In this document: in pieces, positions 17,416 through 26,384 of the stretch
Numbering within the stretch: position 1 is the first letter of the stretch
How the letters are laid out: each line of letters begins with the position of its first letter
NCBI GenBank assembly: GCA_964447155.1
Contig: CAYURM010000002.1
Location: forward strand, 124,001-188,000
Origin: SMBSF63 sp034003545
GTDB lineage: Bacteria > Chloroflexota > Anaerolineae > Anaerolineales > Anaerolineaceae
Length of the DNA: 64,000 nucleotides
Direction of reading: 5' to 3'
Position numbers and translations under genes: made by a program
The notes under the pieces: generated by a model
The model's database searches: none
Seen by the model: only the letters and a program-made list of their open reading frames with translations
What the model was told of the DNA's origin: nothing

Positions 17416-19737
17416 GTGCCGCTGCTTTGGCTGTCTGTGGCATTCATGGCGGGGATCACTATCGGCAGTACAGTCAGTCTGGGCTGGCCGTTGGTTGCTG
17501 TTGGCTTCCTGCTGGGGGTAGGGGCAGGGTGCCTGGAACGCCGTCGATTTGCATATTTCAGTTTGGTGGAACGCTGGCAGAAAATCAGCCCGGTGCCGGC
17601 CGGGTTTCTGCTGGCGGCCGTCATGGCCGGTGCGCTGCGTTATCAAGTCAGCATTCCTGCCTGGACGGAAACTGACCTGGCCTGGTATAACGATGCGGGC
17701 GCCGTGCAGGTGCGCGGGTGGATTTCTGCACCGCCGGATGAGCGCGACCGGATCGACATTCTTGAGATCAGCGCTGAAGAGATCGTCCTGTCTCCAAATG
17801 ATGAAAACAAAACAGATTCGATCGCTGTCAATGGCAAGCTGATTGCGATGGTGCGCGCCGGCCGCAGCTGGCAATACGGTGATGAAGTTCTGTTGACCGG
17901 CCTGCTGGCAACCCCGCCGGAGAATGAAGAATTTTCCTATCGCGAGTACCTCGCGCGGCATGGCGTTTACAGCTATCTCGGATACCCGCAGATGAAGAAA
18001 CTGGGCGGCGGGCGGGGAAATCTGCTGATGAAGGCGACGACCGCCCTGCGTGATCGGGCGTATGTTTTTATCAACAGCGCTTTGCCCCAGCCGGAGGCTT
18101 CTCTGTTGGCCGGCATCTTACTGGGCATTGAGACCGACATCCCCGCCAACGTCGAGGACGCTTTTCAGGAAACTGGCACGACCCATATCATTGCCATCTC
18201 CGGTTTCAATATTGCTATTCTGGCAGGGTTGTTTATCAATCTTTCCTCACGTTTTTTCTCCAAACGCTGGGCGCCGTGGATCGCGCTGGCCGGGATCAGC
18301 TTTTATACGGTGCTGGTGGGGTCTGCGCCCCCGGTGGTGCGTGCGGCGGTGATGGGCGGGGTGGGGCTGTTTGGCAAGATGTTTGGCCGCCGGCAGACCG
18401 GCGCCAATTCCTTAACCTTCACCGCCGCAGTGATGTGTCTGTTCAACCCTGATCTGCTGTGGGATGCGGGGTTCCAGTTGTCTTTTGCGGCCACCCTGGG
18501 GCTGGTGTTGTATGCCGACCCTTTGCAGTCAGCCTGTGAGCGGTTGGCCGAACGCTGGTTCTCGCAGGAGATAGCCCGGCGGATTGCCGCCCCGATCAGT
18601 GAGTATTTCCTGTTTACCCTGGCAGCGCAGGTGACCACCCTGCCGATCATCGCCTGGCATTTCCACCGCGTTTCGCTCAGCTCCATGCTCGCCAATCCCC
18701 TCATCCTGCCGCCCCAGCCGCTGGTGATGATCTGCGGCGGACTGGCCGTGTTGGTTGGGCTGATCTTTCCGTGGGCAGGCAGACTGGCGATGGGCCTCAC
18801 CTGGCCCCTGCTGGCCTACACCATCCACACGGTGGAATTGCTGGCGCGGCTGCCGCGGGGTTCGCTCGGCCTGGGGCGGGTAAGCATTTGGGGCGTGGCC
18901 GGATTTTACCTCCTCCTCCTGGGGCTGACTTTGGGATGGAAGAAGCTCCCCAAACCCCGGCGGCCTGTAATGCGCTGGATGGCGGCTTCCCTGGTGATAT
19001 TGCTGGCGGCAGCCCTGGCATGGCAGCCGGTGCTCACCGCACCAGACGGGCGGCTGCATGTTCTGGTATTAGGTGTCGATGAGGGCCCGGCGCTGCTGGT
19101 GCAGGGATCCCGGGGCAGTCGTCTGATGATCAACGGTGGGGCACGCGCCAGCCAGCTTAGCGATGCCCTTGGCAGGCGGCTGCCGTTTCAGCGGCGCAGC
19201 CTGGATGGATTGCTGCTTGTGCCTGGCTCCGCCTCCTCGCTGGAGGGGTTATCGGAGACCGTGGCGCGTTTTCCTGCCCAGGCGGCCTATATCAGCGGAG
19301 ACCTGGAACAGTGGCAGTCAGGGCGGCGGCTGATGGATGACTTCGCCGTGCGTGGGCTGCCCGTACACGATCTGTCTGCCGGCGAGCGTATTTCCCTGGA
19401 TGAAGAAACGGTGATACAAATTCTGGCAGTGACCCCCAAAGGCACAGCCCTGTTTATCGAGCAGGATTCATTTCGCCTGCTTATCCCGGGCGGGGTATCG
19501 CTCTACACTTTGCAGCAGATGGGACGTACCTCTTCCTGGAGTGCTGTCCTGCTTTGCCCCGCCGATCTGGAGATGCAATCTCCCGCAGCGTGGCAGGGGC
19601 TGGCCCCGGGTGTGATCCTCCTGGCCGAGCCGGTGCCTGGTGTGCCGGGTGAGCTGCCCTGGCTGCATTTGGGGACACACCAGTGGCTGGAAATGATCAC
19701 TGATGGGGAACAGATGTGGATCAATGCAGGCAAGTAG
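17416..19737 (+). CDS. comEC: ComEC/Rec2 family DNA-uptake protein with degenerate C-terminal domain
   Basis: 773 aa from GTG 17416. An N-terminal DUF4131-type membrane/OB region is followed by the competence domain with 'GTTHIIAISGFNIAILAG' and about eight helices. It forms the inner-membrane channel for transforming DNA in competent bacteria. The C-terminal part (after about residue 540) matches a ComEC metallo-beta-lactamase domain in layout ('LHVLVLGVDEGPALLVQG', 'LMINGGARASQLSDAL'). However, the expected LLIDGG is MINGG, and the HxHxDH metal site is replaced by 'LLVPGSASSLEGLSE'. Metal-dependent nuclease activity therefore seems lost. The rest is intact. Confidence 0.88.
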   Translation: MPLLWLSVAFMAGITIGSTVSLGWPLVAVGFLLGVGAGCLERRRFAYFSLVERWQKISPVPAGFLLAAVMAGALRYQVSIPAWTETDLAWYNDAGAVQVRGWISAPPDERDRIDILEISAEEIVLSPNDENKTDSIAVNGKLIAMVRAGRSWQYGDEVLLTGLLATPPENEEFSYREYLARHGVYSYLGYPQMKKLGGGRGNLLMKATTALRDRAYVFINSALPQPEASLLAGILLGIETDIPANVEDAFQETGTTHIIAISGFNIAILAGLFINLSSRFFSKRWAPWIALAGISFYTVLVGSAPPVVRAAVMGGVGLFGKMFGRRQTGANSLTFTAAVMCLFNPDLLWDAGFQLSFAATLGLVLYADPLQSACERLAERWFSQEIARRIAAPISEYFLFTLAAQVTTLPIIAWHFHRVSLSSMLANPLILPPQPLVMICGGLAVLVGLIFPWAGRLAMGLTWPLLAYTIHTVELLARLPRGSLGLGRVSIWGVAGFYLLLLGLTLGWKKLPKPRRPVMRWMAASLVILLAAALAWQPVLTAPDGRLHVLVLGVDEGPALLVQGSRGSRLMINGGARASQLSDALGRRLPFQRRSLDGLLLVPGSASSLEGLSETVARFPAQAAYISGDLEQWQSGRRLMDDFAVRGLPVHDLSAGERISLDEETVIQILAVTPKGTALFIEQDSFRLLIPGGVSLYTLQQMGRTSSWSAVLLCPADLEMQSPAAWQGLAPGVILLAEPVPGVPGELPWLHLGTHQWLEMITDGEQMWINAGK

Positions 19738-19859
19738 GATGACCTGATGCCGGAAAATGACGTGGGCTTCAATCGTCAGCGGCGGTTCGGTAACTTAACT
19801 CTTGGCAGCTCCATTCGGTACACCAACGGGATTCGCTTCATTCGTAATTGTGGTTGAAT

Positions 19860-19891
19860 AAAAAACCTCCCGCTTGTTGGGAGGTTTTTTT
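19860..19891. terminator. Bidirectional intrinsic terminator
   Basis: CCTCCC (19866-19871), 7-base loop, GGGAGG (19879-19884), with six A before and seven T after. It separates comEC (plus) from the convergent receiver-CpaE gene (minus). Confidence 0.88.
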
Positions 19892-19900
19892 GAAAATCGT

Positions 19901-21169
19901 TTAGAACGGCAAATCCGGTTCTTGTTTTTCTTCTTTTTCTGGCTCATACGGCATTTTCCGCAGGGCACGCTCGTGTACTTTTTCCCATGTGGCGGTGGGC
20001 TTTTCCGGCTTGGTGGTACGGTGTTCTTCTTTGCTGGTGCTGTAGGCCAGGTCTTCAATGATTTGGGTGACCTCGGTATTTGGCGTGTTATGGTAAACCG
20101 CCTGCCCGATATTGATGGAGCGTGTGAATGGCCCGGGGTTATAGGGCACAACAGCTTCAAATTCAATCTTCAAGGCTTTTTCAATCTTGCGTTGGTCCAG
20201 CACAGAGACATCAATAGTCTGGTTCAACACCAGTTTGGTTTTTTCGGGCGGATAGCCCAGCTTTTTGTAGACCCCCAGGGCGGCGTCCGCTGCGCGGATC
20301 GAGGCCATTTCGGGCGCCATGGGCACCACGATCATATCAGACTGGTCGAGCATGAACAGGGTCACTTCGCTGAAGTCGTGCGGCAAGTCGATGATGATGT
20401 ATTCATAATAGGGCCGCAGCAGCTGGATGGCTGTATCGACAATTTGCCCGGTAACCATTTCTGCTGAAATCGGGGTGGATGGCCCGGCGATGAAATGAAT
20501 GCCGCTGGTATGCATGCTGACGATGGAGCGCAGGGCGTCATAGTCCAGCTCTTCCGGGGTCAGCTCGGAGATGTCGGCCCAGGTGCGTTTCAGCGAGGCG
20601 TTCAGCATCAGGGCAATCTGTCCGGCAGTCAGGACGCCGTCGACCAGCAGGGTGGGTTTTTCCCATAGTGCCCGCATTGCCATGGCGGTGTTGACCGCCA
20701 GGCTGGAACAGCCAATCCCGCCCCGCAAACTATGAAAAGCGATCATTTGTCCCAGTTCTTTTTCATCTTTTTCGAGATCCTGGGAGGACTTGATCTCTTC
20801 CAGCCGCCGCACCCACACTGTAACCCGTGCCACCAGTTCACCGGGGTCGAAAGGTTTGGTCATATAATCATCTGCCCCGGCCTCAAAAGCGTGCAGCTTT
20901 TCGCTCATCTCCGTCTGGCAGGTCAGCATCATGATCGGGGTGTGGGCAAAGCCCGGCTCGCGCCGCAGGCGTTTAACCACTTCATAGCCGTTGATGTCCG
21001 GCATTAACACGTCGGTAATGATCATGTCGGGTTTCAGTGCGGTGGCGGTTGCCAGCCCGAGGCTGCCGTTATTGGCAAAGGTGAGTTTATACCCGGCCGG
21101 TTCCAGGGCGTGGGCGATCATCTTGTGGTAAATGGGTTCGTCATCAATTGCAAGAATATGAATGGGCAT
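19901..21169 (-). CDS. Response regulator receiver fused to a CpaE/MinD-like ATPase domain
   Basis: 422 aa. Residues 1-120 are a CheY-like receiver: 'ILAIDDEP', phospho-acceptor Asp in 'MIITDVLMPDINGYEV', Thr in 'IMMLTCQ', Lys in 'MTKPFDPGEL'. Residues about 140-380 are a MinD/ParA-like domain of the CpaE/TadZ type ('IAFHSLRGGIGCSSLAVN', 'YEYIIIDLPHDFSEVT', 'MIVVPMAPEMASIRAADAAL'). The P-loop reads RGGIGCSS, lacking both the signature Lys and the phosphate-binding Lys, as in many CpaE-like proteins. ATP hydrolysis is therefore doubtful. The C-terminus is charged. It lies 44 bases downstream of the hybrid kinase on the same strand, so it is the likely output partner. Known CpaE proteins position Tad pili; no pilus genes are in this window. 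Confidence 0.85.
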   Translation of the reverse strand: MPIHILAIDDEPIYHKMIAHALEPAGYKLTFANNGSLGLATATALKPDMIITDVLMPDINGYEVVKRLRREPGFAHTPIMMLTCQTEMSEKLHAFEAGADDYMTKPFDPGELVARVTVWVRRLEEIKSSQDLEKDEKELGQMIAFHSLRGGIGCSSLAVNTAMAMRALWEKPTLLVDGVLTAGQIALMLNASLKRTWADISELTPEELDYDALRSIVSMHTSGIHFIAGPSTPISAEMVTGQIVDTAIQLLRPYYEYIIIDLPHDFSEVTLFMLDQSDMIVVPMAPEMASIRAADAALGVYKKLGYPPEKTKLVLNQTIDVSVLDQRKIEKALKIEFEAVVPYNPGPFTRSINIGQAVYHNTPNTEVTQIIEDLAYSTSKEEHRTTKPEKPTATWEKVHERALRKMPYEPEKEEKQEPDLPF

Positions 21170-21213
21170 TAATTTTCTCTCTTTTCTGGCAGCAATCTGA
21201 TCTGCTTTAACTG

Positions 21214-24200
21214 CTACAGATTATCCATTAAAGAAGCGTGGTAGTCTTTTAATTCGCTAATTGCATTTTCAATTTCTTTGACCTGATTTTCAATTATGGA
21301 GTCGTTTCTGGCATTGGCCGCATCAAAGGTTTTTTCGCAGGCAGCTGCCAGCCGGTTGGCACTGAAATTCTTGGCAACCCCTTTCAGATTGTGGGCCAGC
21401 ACAGACAGGTTTTCATAGTTTTTTGCATAGATGCCATCCTTAAATTCTTCCACCTTCTCGTTGGATGATTCGAGGAATACGCCCAGCAGATCCGTAAAGA
21501 AGGCCATGTCGTGGCTGAAGCGCGGCAGGGCGTTTTCAAGTTCTACCGGTTCCGTGTTTTGGGGTACAGCAGGCTGAGACGCGGAGGCCGGAGGGGGATT
21601 TGCCGGTTCCGGGCGGACGGGTTCGCCTTCGCGGATGTCGCCGCGCGCCAGTTTATCGATCATCCGGAAGGTAATTTGTGGATCCAGCGGCTTGGGCAGG
21701 TACCCGTCCATCCCGGAGGCCAGGCAGCGCTGTTCATCTCCGGCCATGGCGTGGGCAGTCAAGGCAATGATCGGGATGCGTTGGTTGGGGCCGGGCGACA
21801 TGCGGATCCTGCGCGTCGCTTCCAGCCCGTCCATTTCCGGCATCTGGACATCCATCAACACCAGGTCAAAATGTTCTCTTTCCAGGCGCTCAACGGCCAG
21901 TTTGCCGTTCTCAACGGCATCCACCTGGTACCCTTGTTTGGCAAGCATGGAAACCACCAATTCGCGGTTGATGCTGTTATCTTCCGCGATCATAATACGA
22001 ATGCGCCGCCGCTGCAATTCTGACAACGTGGTTGTGCCGGCTGGCAGGCGCGCAGTGAGGGTTCGCCATTCCTGTTTCAAACCAAAAATGCCGAGGATCG
22101 TATCATATAACATTTTTTGGGTAATGGGTTTGAGGATGTACCCGTGTACGCCAAATTCGCGCAGCTTGCCTGTCCCCAGCCGTTGAGACAGCGATGTCAT
22201 CAACAGGATGCGTAAATCTTGCATGGCCGGATCTTTGCTGACCATTTGCAGCACGGTGCGGCTTTCTGTTTCCGGCATCTGCATATCCAATACCAGCAAA
22301 CGGTAGGATTTGCCCTGTGCGATGGCCTCTCTTAGCGCTTCAATGGTCTGCCTGGCATTGGATGTGGCTGCCGTTTTGGCGCCAAATGTTTCCAGCATGC
22401 GGGAGATAAAATGACGGTTGGCGGCAGAGTTATCGGCTACCAGGGTGCGAATGCCCTGTAATTTGTTCGGGAATCGGGTTTCATCGGGCGCTTTTTTGTC
22501 CTGTCTTTGGAAGACAGCCGTGAAATAAAACGTACTGCCCTCGTTCACCTGGCTTTGGATCTTGATCTCGCCGCCCATCAGTTCCACCAGTTGGCGGGAA
22601 ATGGATAACCCCAGACCTGTGCCGCCATATTTACGGGTGGTTGACCCATCTGCCTGGATGAAACGTTCGAAGATGGCATTCTGTCGTTCCTGCGAGATGC
22701 CGATCCCGGTATCCTTGATCGCAAAACGGACGGTTACCGTCTTTTCGGTTTCCTGTGTCATTTCTGCCAGGATCGAAACCTCGCCCTTTTGGGTGAATTT
22801 GATCGCGTTCTCGGCCAGATTGAAAAGCACCTGGCGCAGGCGTCCCGGGTCGCCGCGCAGCAGGGTGGCCGTTCCTGGCGCCACCAGAGCGGCAACCTCC
22901 AGCCCCTTTGATTCGGCATGGCTGGCGAGGGTGTGGATCACATTTTCCACCACGGAGCGCAGTTCAAAGTCAATCGTTTCCAGCGACAGCTTGCCAGCGC
23001 GGATGCGGGAGAAATCGAGGATGTCATTCAGCAGGCGCATCAAAGCCTGTGAACTTTCACGGGCATTCAACAGGAAATGGTATTGTTCATCGGTCAGGTC
23101 GGTGTCCAGGGCGAGGTTGATCATGCCAATGACGCCATTCATCGGGGTGCGGATCTCATGGCTCATATTCGCCAGAAACTCACTCTTGGCCTGGTTGGCA
23201 GCTTCGGCTTCGCGGCGGGCAGAAACCAGCTCGGTGATATCCAGATACAGCTCCAGGATGCCGACCATTTCGCTTTCCACCAGCACGGGCACGCCCAACA
23301 TCTCCACATCGGCCATGGTGCCGTCTTTGCGCGTGCGCTGGCCGATATATTTAACTGTGTTGCCGTCAAGCATCGTGCGCGTGTAAGCCAGGGCCTCGGC
23401 TGTGCCATTGGGATCATTACTGAAGAGCAGGTCAGGGCCTTTTTCGATTAATTCCTGCTGCGTGTAGCCGAACAGATTCTCGAAAGCCGGGTTGCAGGAA
23501 AGCACGTTTTGCTGCAAGTCCATCGTGGTGATGGCTACCGGGCTGTGGTTGACCAGCGCTTCAAGGTATTCCTTTTGCTGGCGGATGATGGCTTGCGCTT
23601 TTTTGCGGGCAGAAATATCGCGGATGGTGTAAATGGTGCTGGAGACCTCATCCCCCTCGATTTGTACCGAATATTGCGAGATATCGTACCAGCCTTCTTT
23701 GCCGGGCAGACGGGTTTCGCCGCGCAGCATCGACATATCCCGGCTGCTGCCGGCCGAGCTGCCGAACAGGACTTGCTCAATCGGTCTGCCAATCACCCCC
23801 TGGAAGGTCGTCCCCAGCCAGCGCACCGCCGAAAGATTGGCGCGGGCAATGCTGCCGTCCTTGCGCACCACAAAGATGGCGTCCTGGACGGTATCGAATA
23901 CGGTTTCCCATTCTTTTTTCCCGCGGCTGATAATTTTTTCCAGTTGATCAAAGTCGGTATTCTCCGTGCGCAGGGATTCATTTTCCAAAAGAACGGTTTC
24001 TGTCTCCTGGGCAACTTTTGTCAGTGGTTTGCCCAACTGGCGCATGAGGATGCCCAGTCCGACCGGCGAGGACAGCACGGCGAAATGGAATGGGCGGGAC
24101 TTGAGTTCCTGCCAGATGAGGGCAAAGGTCAGCTTGCCGTCCACGCTGGATTTGAAGAGGATAAAATCAAGTACGACAGCGGCGAGACCGATCAATATCC

Positions 24201-24255
24201 CCCAGATCATATACCGATTGGCATGATCTTTAAACCAGTTGATCCATTTTTTCAT
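21214..24255 (-). CDS. Hybrid sensor histidine kinase: 2 TM, 2 PAS, HisKA, HATPase, two receivers, HPt
   Basis: 1013 aa. Two N-terminal membrane helices (about 13-35, 53-70) are followed by a short coiled coil, PAS domains at about 115-235 and 245-365, a dimerisation/phospho-acceptor box 'FLANMSHEIRTPMNGVIGM' near 395, and an ATPase with N ('NLAENAIKF'), G1 ('DTGIGI') and G2 ('GGTGLGLSI') boxes. Then come a first receiver ('TLVADNSAANR', 'LLVLDMQMPET'), a second receiver ('IMIAEDNSINRE', 'LVLMDVQMPEMDG') and a C-terminal HPt with His in 'LAHNLKGVAKN'. All phosphorelay residues are present, in a BarA-like layout. The HPt could pass phosphate to the adjacent receiver-CpaE protein. The stimulus is unknown. 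Confidence 0.93.
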   Translation of the reverse strand: MKKWINWFKDHANRYMIWGILIGLAAVVLDFILFKSSVDGKLTFALIWQELKSRPFHFAVLSSPVGLGILMRQLGKPLTKVAQETETVLLENESLRTENTDFDQLEKIISRGKKEWETVFDTVQDAIFVVRKDGSIARANLSAVRWLGTTFQGVIGRPIEQVLFGSSAGSSRDMSMLRGETRLPGKEGWYDISQYSVQIEGDEVSSTIYTIRDISARKKAQAIIRQQKEYLEALVNHSPVAITTMDLQQNVLSCNPAFENLFGYTQQELIEKGPDLLFSNDPNGTAEALAYTRTMLDGNTVKYIGQRTRKDGTMADVEMLGVPVLVESEMVGILELYLDITELVSARREAEAANQAKSEFLANMSHEIRTPMNGVIGMINLALDTDLTDEQYHFLLNARESSQALMRLLNDILDFSRIRAGKLSLETIDFELRSVVENVIHTLASHAESKGLEVAALVAPGTATLLRGDPGRLRQVLFNLAENAIKFTQKGEVSILAEMTQETEKTVTVRFAIKDTGIGISQERQNAIFERFIQADGSTTRKYGGTGLGLSISRQLVELMGGEIKIQSQVNEGSTFYFTAVFQRQDKKAPDETRFPNKLQGIRTLVADNSAANRHFISRMLETFGAKTAATSNARQTIEALREAIAQGKSYRLLVLDMQMPETESRTVLQMVSKDPAMQDLRILLMTSLSQRLGTGKLREFGVHGYILKPITQKMLYDTILGIFGLKQEWRTLTARLPAGTTTLSELQRRRIRIMIAEDNSINRELVVSMLAKQGYQVDAVENGKLAVERLEREHFDLVLMDVQMPEMDGLEATRRIRMSPGPNQRIPIIALTAHAMAGDEQRCLASGMDGYLPKPLDPQITFRMIDKLARGDIREGEPVRPEPANPPPASASQPAVPQNTEPVELENALPRFSHDMAFFTDLLGVFLESSNEKVEEFKDGIYAKNYENLSVLAHNLKGVAKNFSANRLAAACEKTFDAANARNDSIIENQVKEIENAISELKDYHASLMDNL

Positions 24256-24426
24256 ACCTAAACCCCTTAGTCCTGCAAGCGCAGGCTTTATGGTGCAGTC
24301 CCCTGTTTTGTTGGCGAGCCTGCGAATGACCCCGTCTTATTCCATATTAACGGAGTATGCCTGATAATCATTATACATGCAAAGCGGTGTAGATTGTCCG
24401 TTCAAATTGCGTAAAAAATCCCGACA

Positions 24427-24570
24427 TCATGGACGGCTGAAAACCAGGGTGTAATAGCCGCCGTACGTGCCGGGCGTGCTGTATACATACCCGACCCCGA
24501 TTTTGGCAAAGAGAGGACGCCTGTCAACCTGTACCATGCAGTGGGTATGCCATCCGGTGATATCATTGTA
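24427..24570 (-). pseudogene. Remnant of a CAP/SCP-domain secreted protein gene (3' end only)
   Basis: On the minus strand a 47-codon frame ending at TGA 24427-24429 reads 'AKIGVGYVYSTPGTYGGYYT' then 'LVFSRP'. This matches the C-terminal strands of bacterial CAP (YkwD-like) domains, which typically end in GVGYxY...TYG.YWTxVF.RP. It is blocked upstream by an in-frame TAA, and no start or N-terminal CAP sequence (the HSxxM or SPGHR region) is found. It appears to be a truncated relic. The fragment is short, so this rests on pattern recognition only. Confidence 0.5.
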
Positions 24571-24689
24571 TGATTATAGAGAAATGAAGGGCAAGAGTCA
24601 AAAGAAGGTTCGTAGGGACGCGGCACGCATGGTCAAAGCTTTACTGGATGCTGCACCGCCAAGTCAGGGCGGTTGAATTTAATAAATGA

Positions 24690-24720
24690 GAGCCAGGGAT
24701 GCCGCCCTGGCTCTTTATTT
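24690..24720. terminator. Terminator-like hairpin
   Basis: GAGCCAGGG (24690-24698), 6-base loop, CCCTGGCTC (24705-24713), then TTTATTT. No intact gene ends here on the plus strand, so it may be a relic of the decayed region. The rest of 24256-24977 holds the CAP remnant and one interspersed repeat and no intact gene. Confidence 0.6.
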
Positions 24721-24867
24721 GGAGAAGAAAAGGAGAAATTGCCCTTTTCGGACTGCCATTATACCCGAAACCAGCGAGTTTGTAAGACAAATGGTCATAA
24801 AAAAGGCGTGAATTTCTTCCTGATTCCCGCTGTTATTTGGCTTTCCTTGGCACCCGCCCCCAATGAT

Positions 24868-24966
24868 TGTCATTGCGAAGGAGCCGCTTTGCGGCGACTG
24901 TGGCAATCTCCAGGATGGTGGTGGGCGCTCCGCGCCCGCGTCGGCCAAAGCCTTCTCGCAATGACA
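24868..24966. repeat. MITE-like interspersed repeat, copy 1 (TGTCATTGCGA termini)
   Basis: 99 bp bounded by perfect 11-bp terminal inverted repeats TGTCATTGCGA (24868-24878) and TCGCAATGACA (24956-24966). The interior contains GCAATCTCC and a GC-rich palindrome (GGGCGCTCCGCGCCC). A second full copy is at 34965-35056, and partial copies are at 26706-26721 and 40348-40363. It has no coding capacity, so it would need trans-acting mobilisation if mobile. Confidence 0.75.
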
Positions 24967-24977
24967 GCACAGAGCGG

Positions 24978-26324
24978 CTAAATCTTTCTCAACACCCGTC
25001 CCCACCAGGCGGGGATTTCGATTCGCAGGCTGTCATCCTCAGCTTCGAAGATGTCCCCAGGGTTGAGCAGGTCCTCCCAGCGGCCGGAGAGGTTGCAGTG
25101 CATCTCGGCAGGTTCATCGGCGCTGTTGAGCGTCACCAGCACGGTTTCATCCGCGGTCTGGCGCAGGAAGGCAAACTGCTCGCTTTGCACGAAGACTTCG
25201 CGGTAGCTGCCGTGCCGGAGGGCCTGGGAAGCGCGCCGCAATGCAGACAGGCGCTGAACGACCGGGGCCAGACCGGACTCGGGCGGCTGCTGACTGATCT
25301 CGTCCGCTTTCAGGGCGGGGCGCAGGGCTGCGTCGCTGAACTCACTGCGCTGACCGGGCTGCCCCCACTCGCTGCCATAATAGATGGAAGGGATGCCTGG
25401 CATGGTGAAGAGCAGGATGTGCAGCGGGTAGAGGTGGCCGGGCACTTTCAGGGTGCTCGCCAGGCGGTTGACGTCATGGTTGTCGACGAAGTTATAGAGC
25501 ATGAGGTCACGATAGACGCCGCCTTCGCCGAACTGGCGGTTGAGGCTATGGGCGATCTCGAAGTAGTTGCGGTCGTTGTGGCTGGAATACAGCCCTTTGT
25601 ACGCTTCGTAATTGGTGACCGAGTCAAGGGTTTGCGGGTTGGCCCAATGGGCATAATCGCCGTGTACGATCTCGCCCATCAGCCAGAAATCCGGGCGCAG
25701 ATTGCGGCAGTGCGCCGACAATGTGCGCAGGAAGTCCATATCGACCACATCAGCCGCGTCCAGACGGATCCCGTCAATCTGGTAGCGCTCGATCCAGTCG
25801 GTGGCGGCTTGCAGCAGGTGCGTCACCACCGCCGGGTTTTGCAGGTTGAGCTTGACCAGGTCGTAATAGCCGGCCCAGCCTTCGTAGGTGAAGGGGTCGC
25901 CGCACGGGCTTTGCCCGCCGAAGCGCAGGTTGTGGAACCAGTCTTTGTACGGTGAGGCTTCGCCGTTTTCGATCACATCATGGAATGCCCAGAAATTGCG
26001 CCCGACATGGTTGAAGACCCCGTCCAGCACCAGGCGCATCCCGCGCCGGTGGACTTCGGCGGAGAAAGCGGACAGAGTCTCGTCGGTGCCCAGGCGGCGG
26101 TCGACGTGGAAATAGTCCACCGTGTCGTAACCGTGGGCGGTGGATTCAAACACCGGTCCGAGGTAGATGGCATCTGCCCCCAGCCACTGGATGTGATCCA
26201 GCCAGCCATAGAGCTGTTCCAGCCGGGGCACAGGGGTGGACTGGAAGTCGTTGCGCACCGGCGCGCCGGTCAACCCCAGGGGATAGATATGGTAGAAAAT
26301 ACTTTCTTCTGCCCAGTTTTTCAT
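24978..26324 (-). CDS. GH13 alpha-amylase family glycosidase
   Basis: 448 aa from ATG 26324, with AAGGAG upstream; an in-frame start 33 codons earlier lies in repeat DNA. No signal peptide is seen, so it is probably cytosolic. GH13 motifs: 'VLDGVFNHVG' (region I), nucleophile Asp in 'IDGIRLDAADVV' (region II), acid/base Glu in 'FWLMGEIVHGDY' (region III), and transition-state Asp in 'YNFVDNHDVNR' (region IV). A short C-terminal beta domain follows. The N-terminus 'WAEESIFYHIYPLG' and compact size suggest a small maltodextrin- or cyclodextrin-processing enzyme; the exact specificity is unknown. glgC lies nearby (28842), so glycogen/maltodextrin use is a plausible context. Confidence 0.92.
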   Translation of the reverse strand: MKNWAEESIFYHIYPLGLTGAPVRNDFQSTPVPRLEQLYGWLDHIQWLGADAIYLGPVFESTAHGYDTVDYFHVDRRLGTDETLSAFSAEVHRRGMRLVLDGVFNHVGRNFWAFHDVIENGEASPYKDWFHNLRFGGQSPCGDPFTYEGWAGYYDLVKLNLQNPAVVTHLLQAATDWIERYQIDGIRLDAADVVDMDFLRTLSAHCRNLRPDFWLMGEIVHGDYAHWANPQTLDSVTNYEAYKGLYSSHNDRNYFEIAHSLNRQFGEGGVYRDLMLYNFVDNHDVNRLASTLKVPGHLYPLHILLFTMPGIPSIYYGSEWGQPGQRSEFSDAALRPALKADEISQQPPESGLAPVVQRLSALRRASQALRHGSYREVFVQSEQFAFLRQTADETVLVTLNSADEPAEMHCNLSGRWEDLLNPGDIFEAEDDSLRIEIPAWWGRVLRKI

Positions 26325-26384
26325 GATGTACTCCTTGTTTAACCCATGCGGTATAATGCTGCGGTTAAAATATTTTGGACGGGA

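Noticed and set aside
24867..25955. 362-codon plus-strand ORF over the amylase gene
   Set aside because: Antisense to a gene with complete GH13 motifs; the frame has shadow composition.
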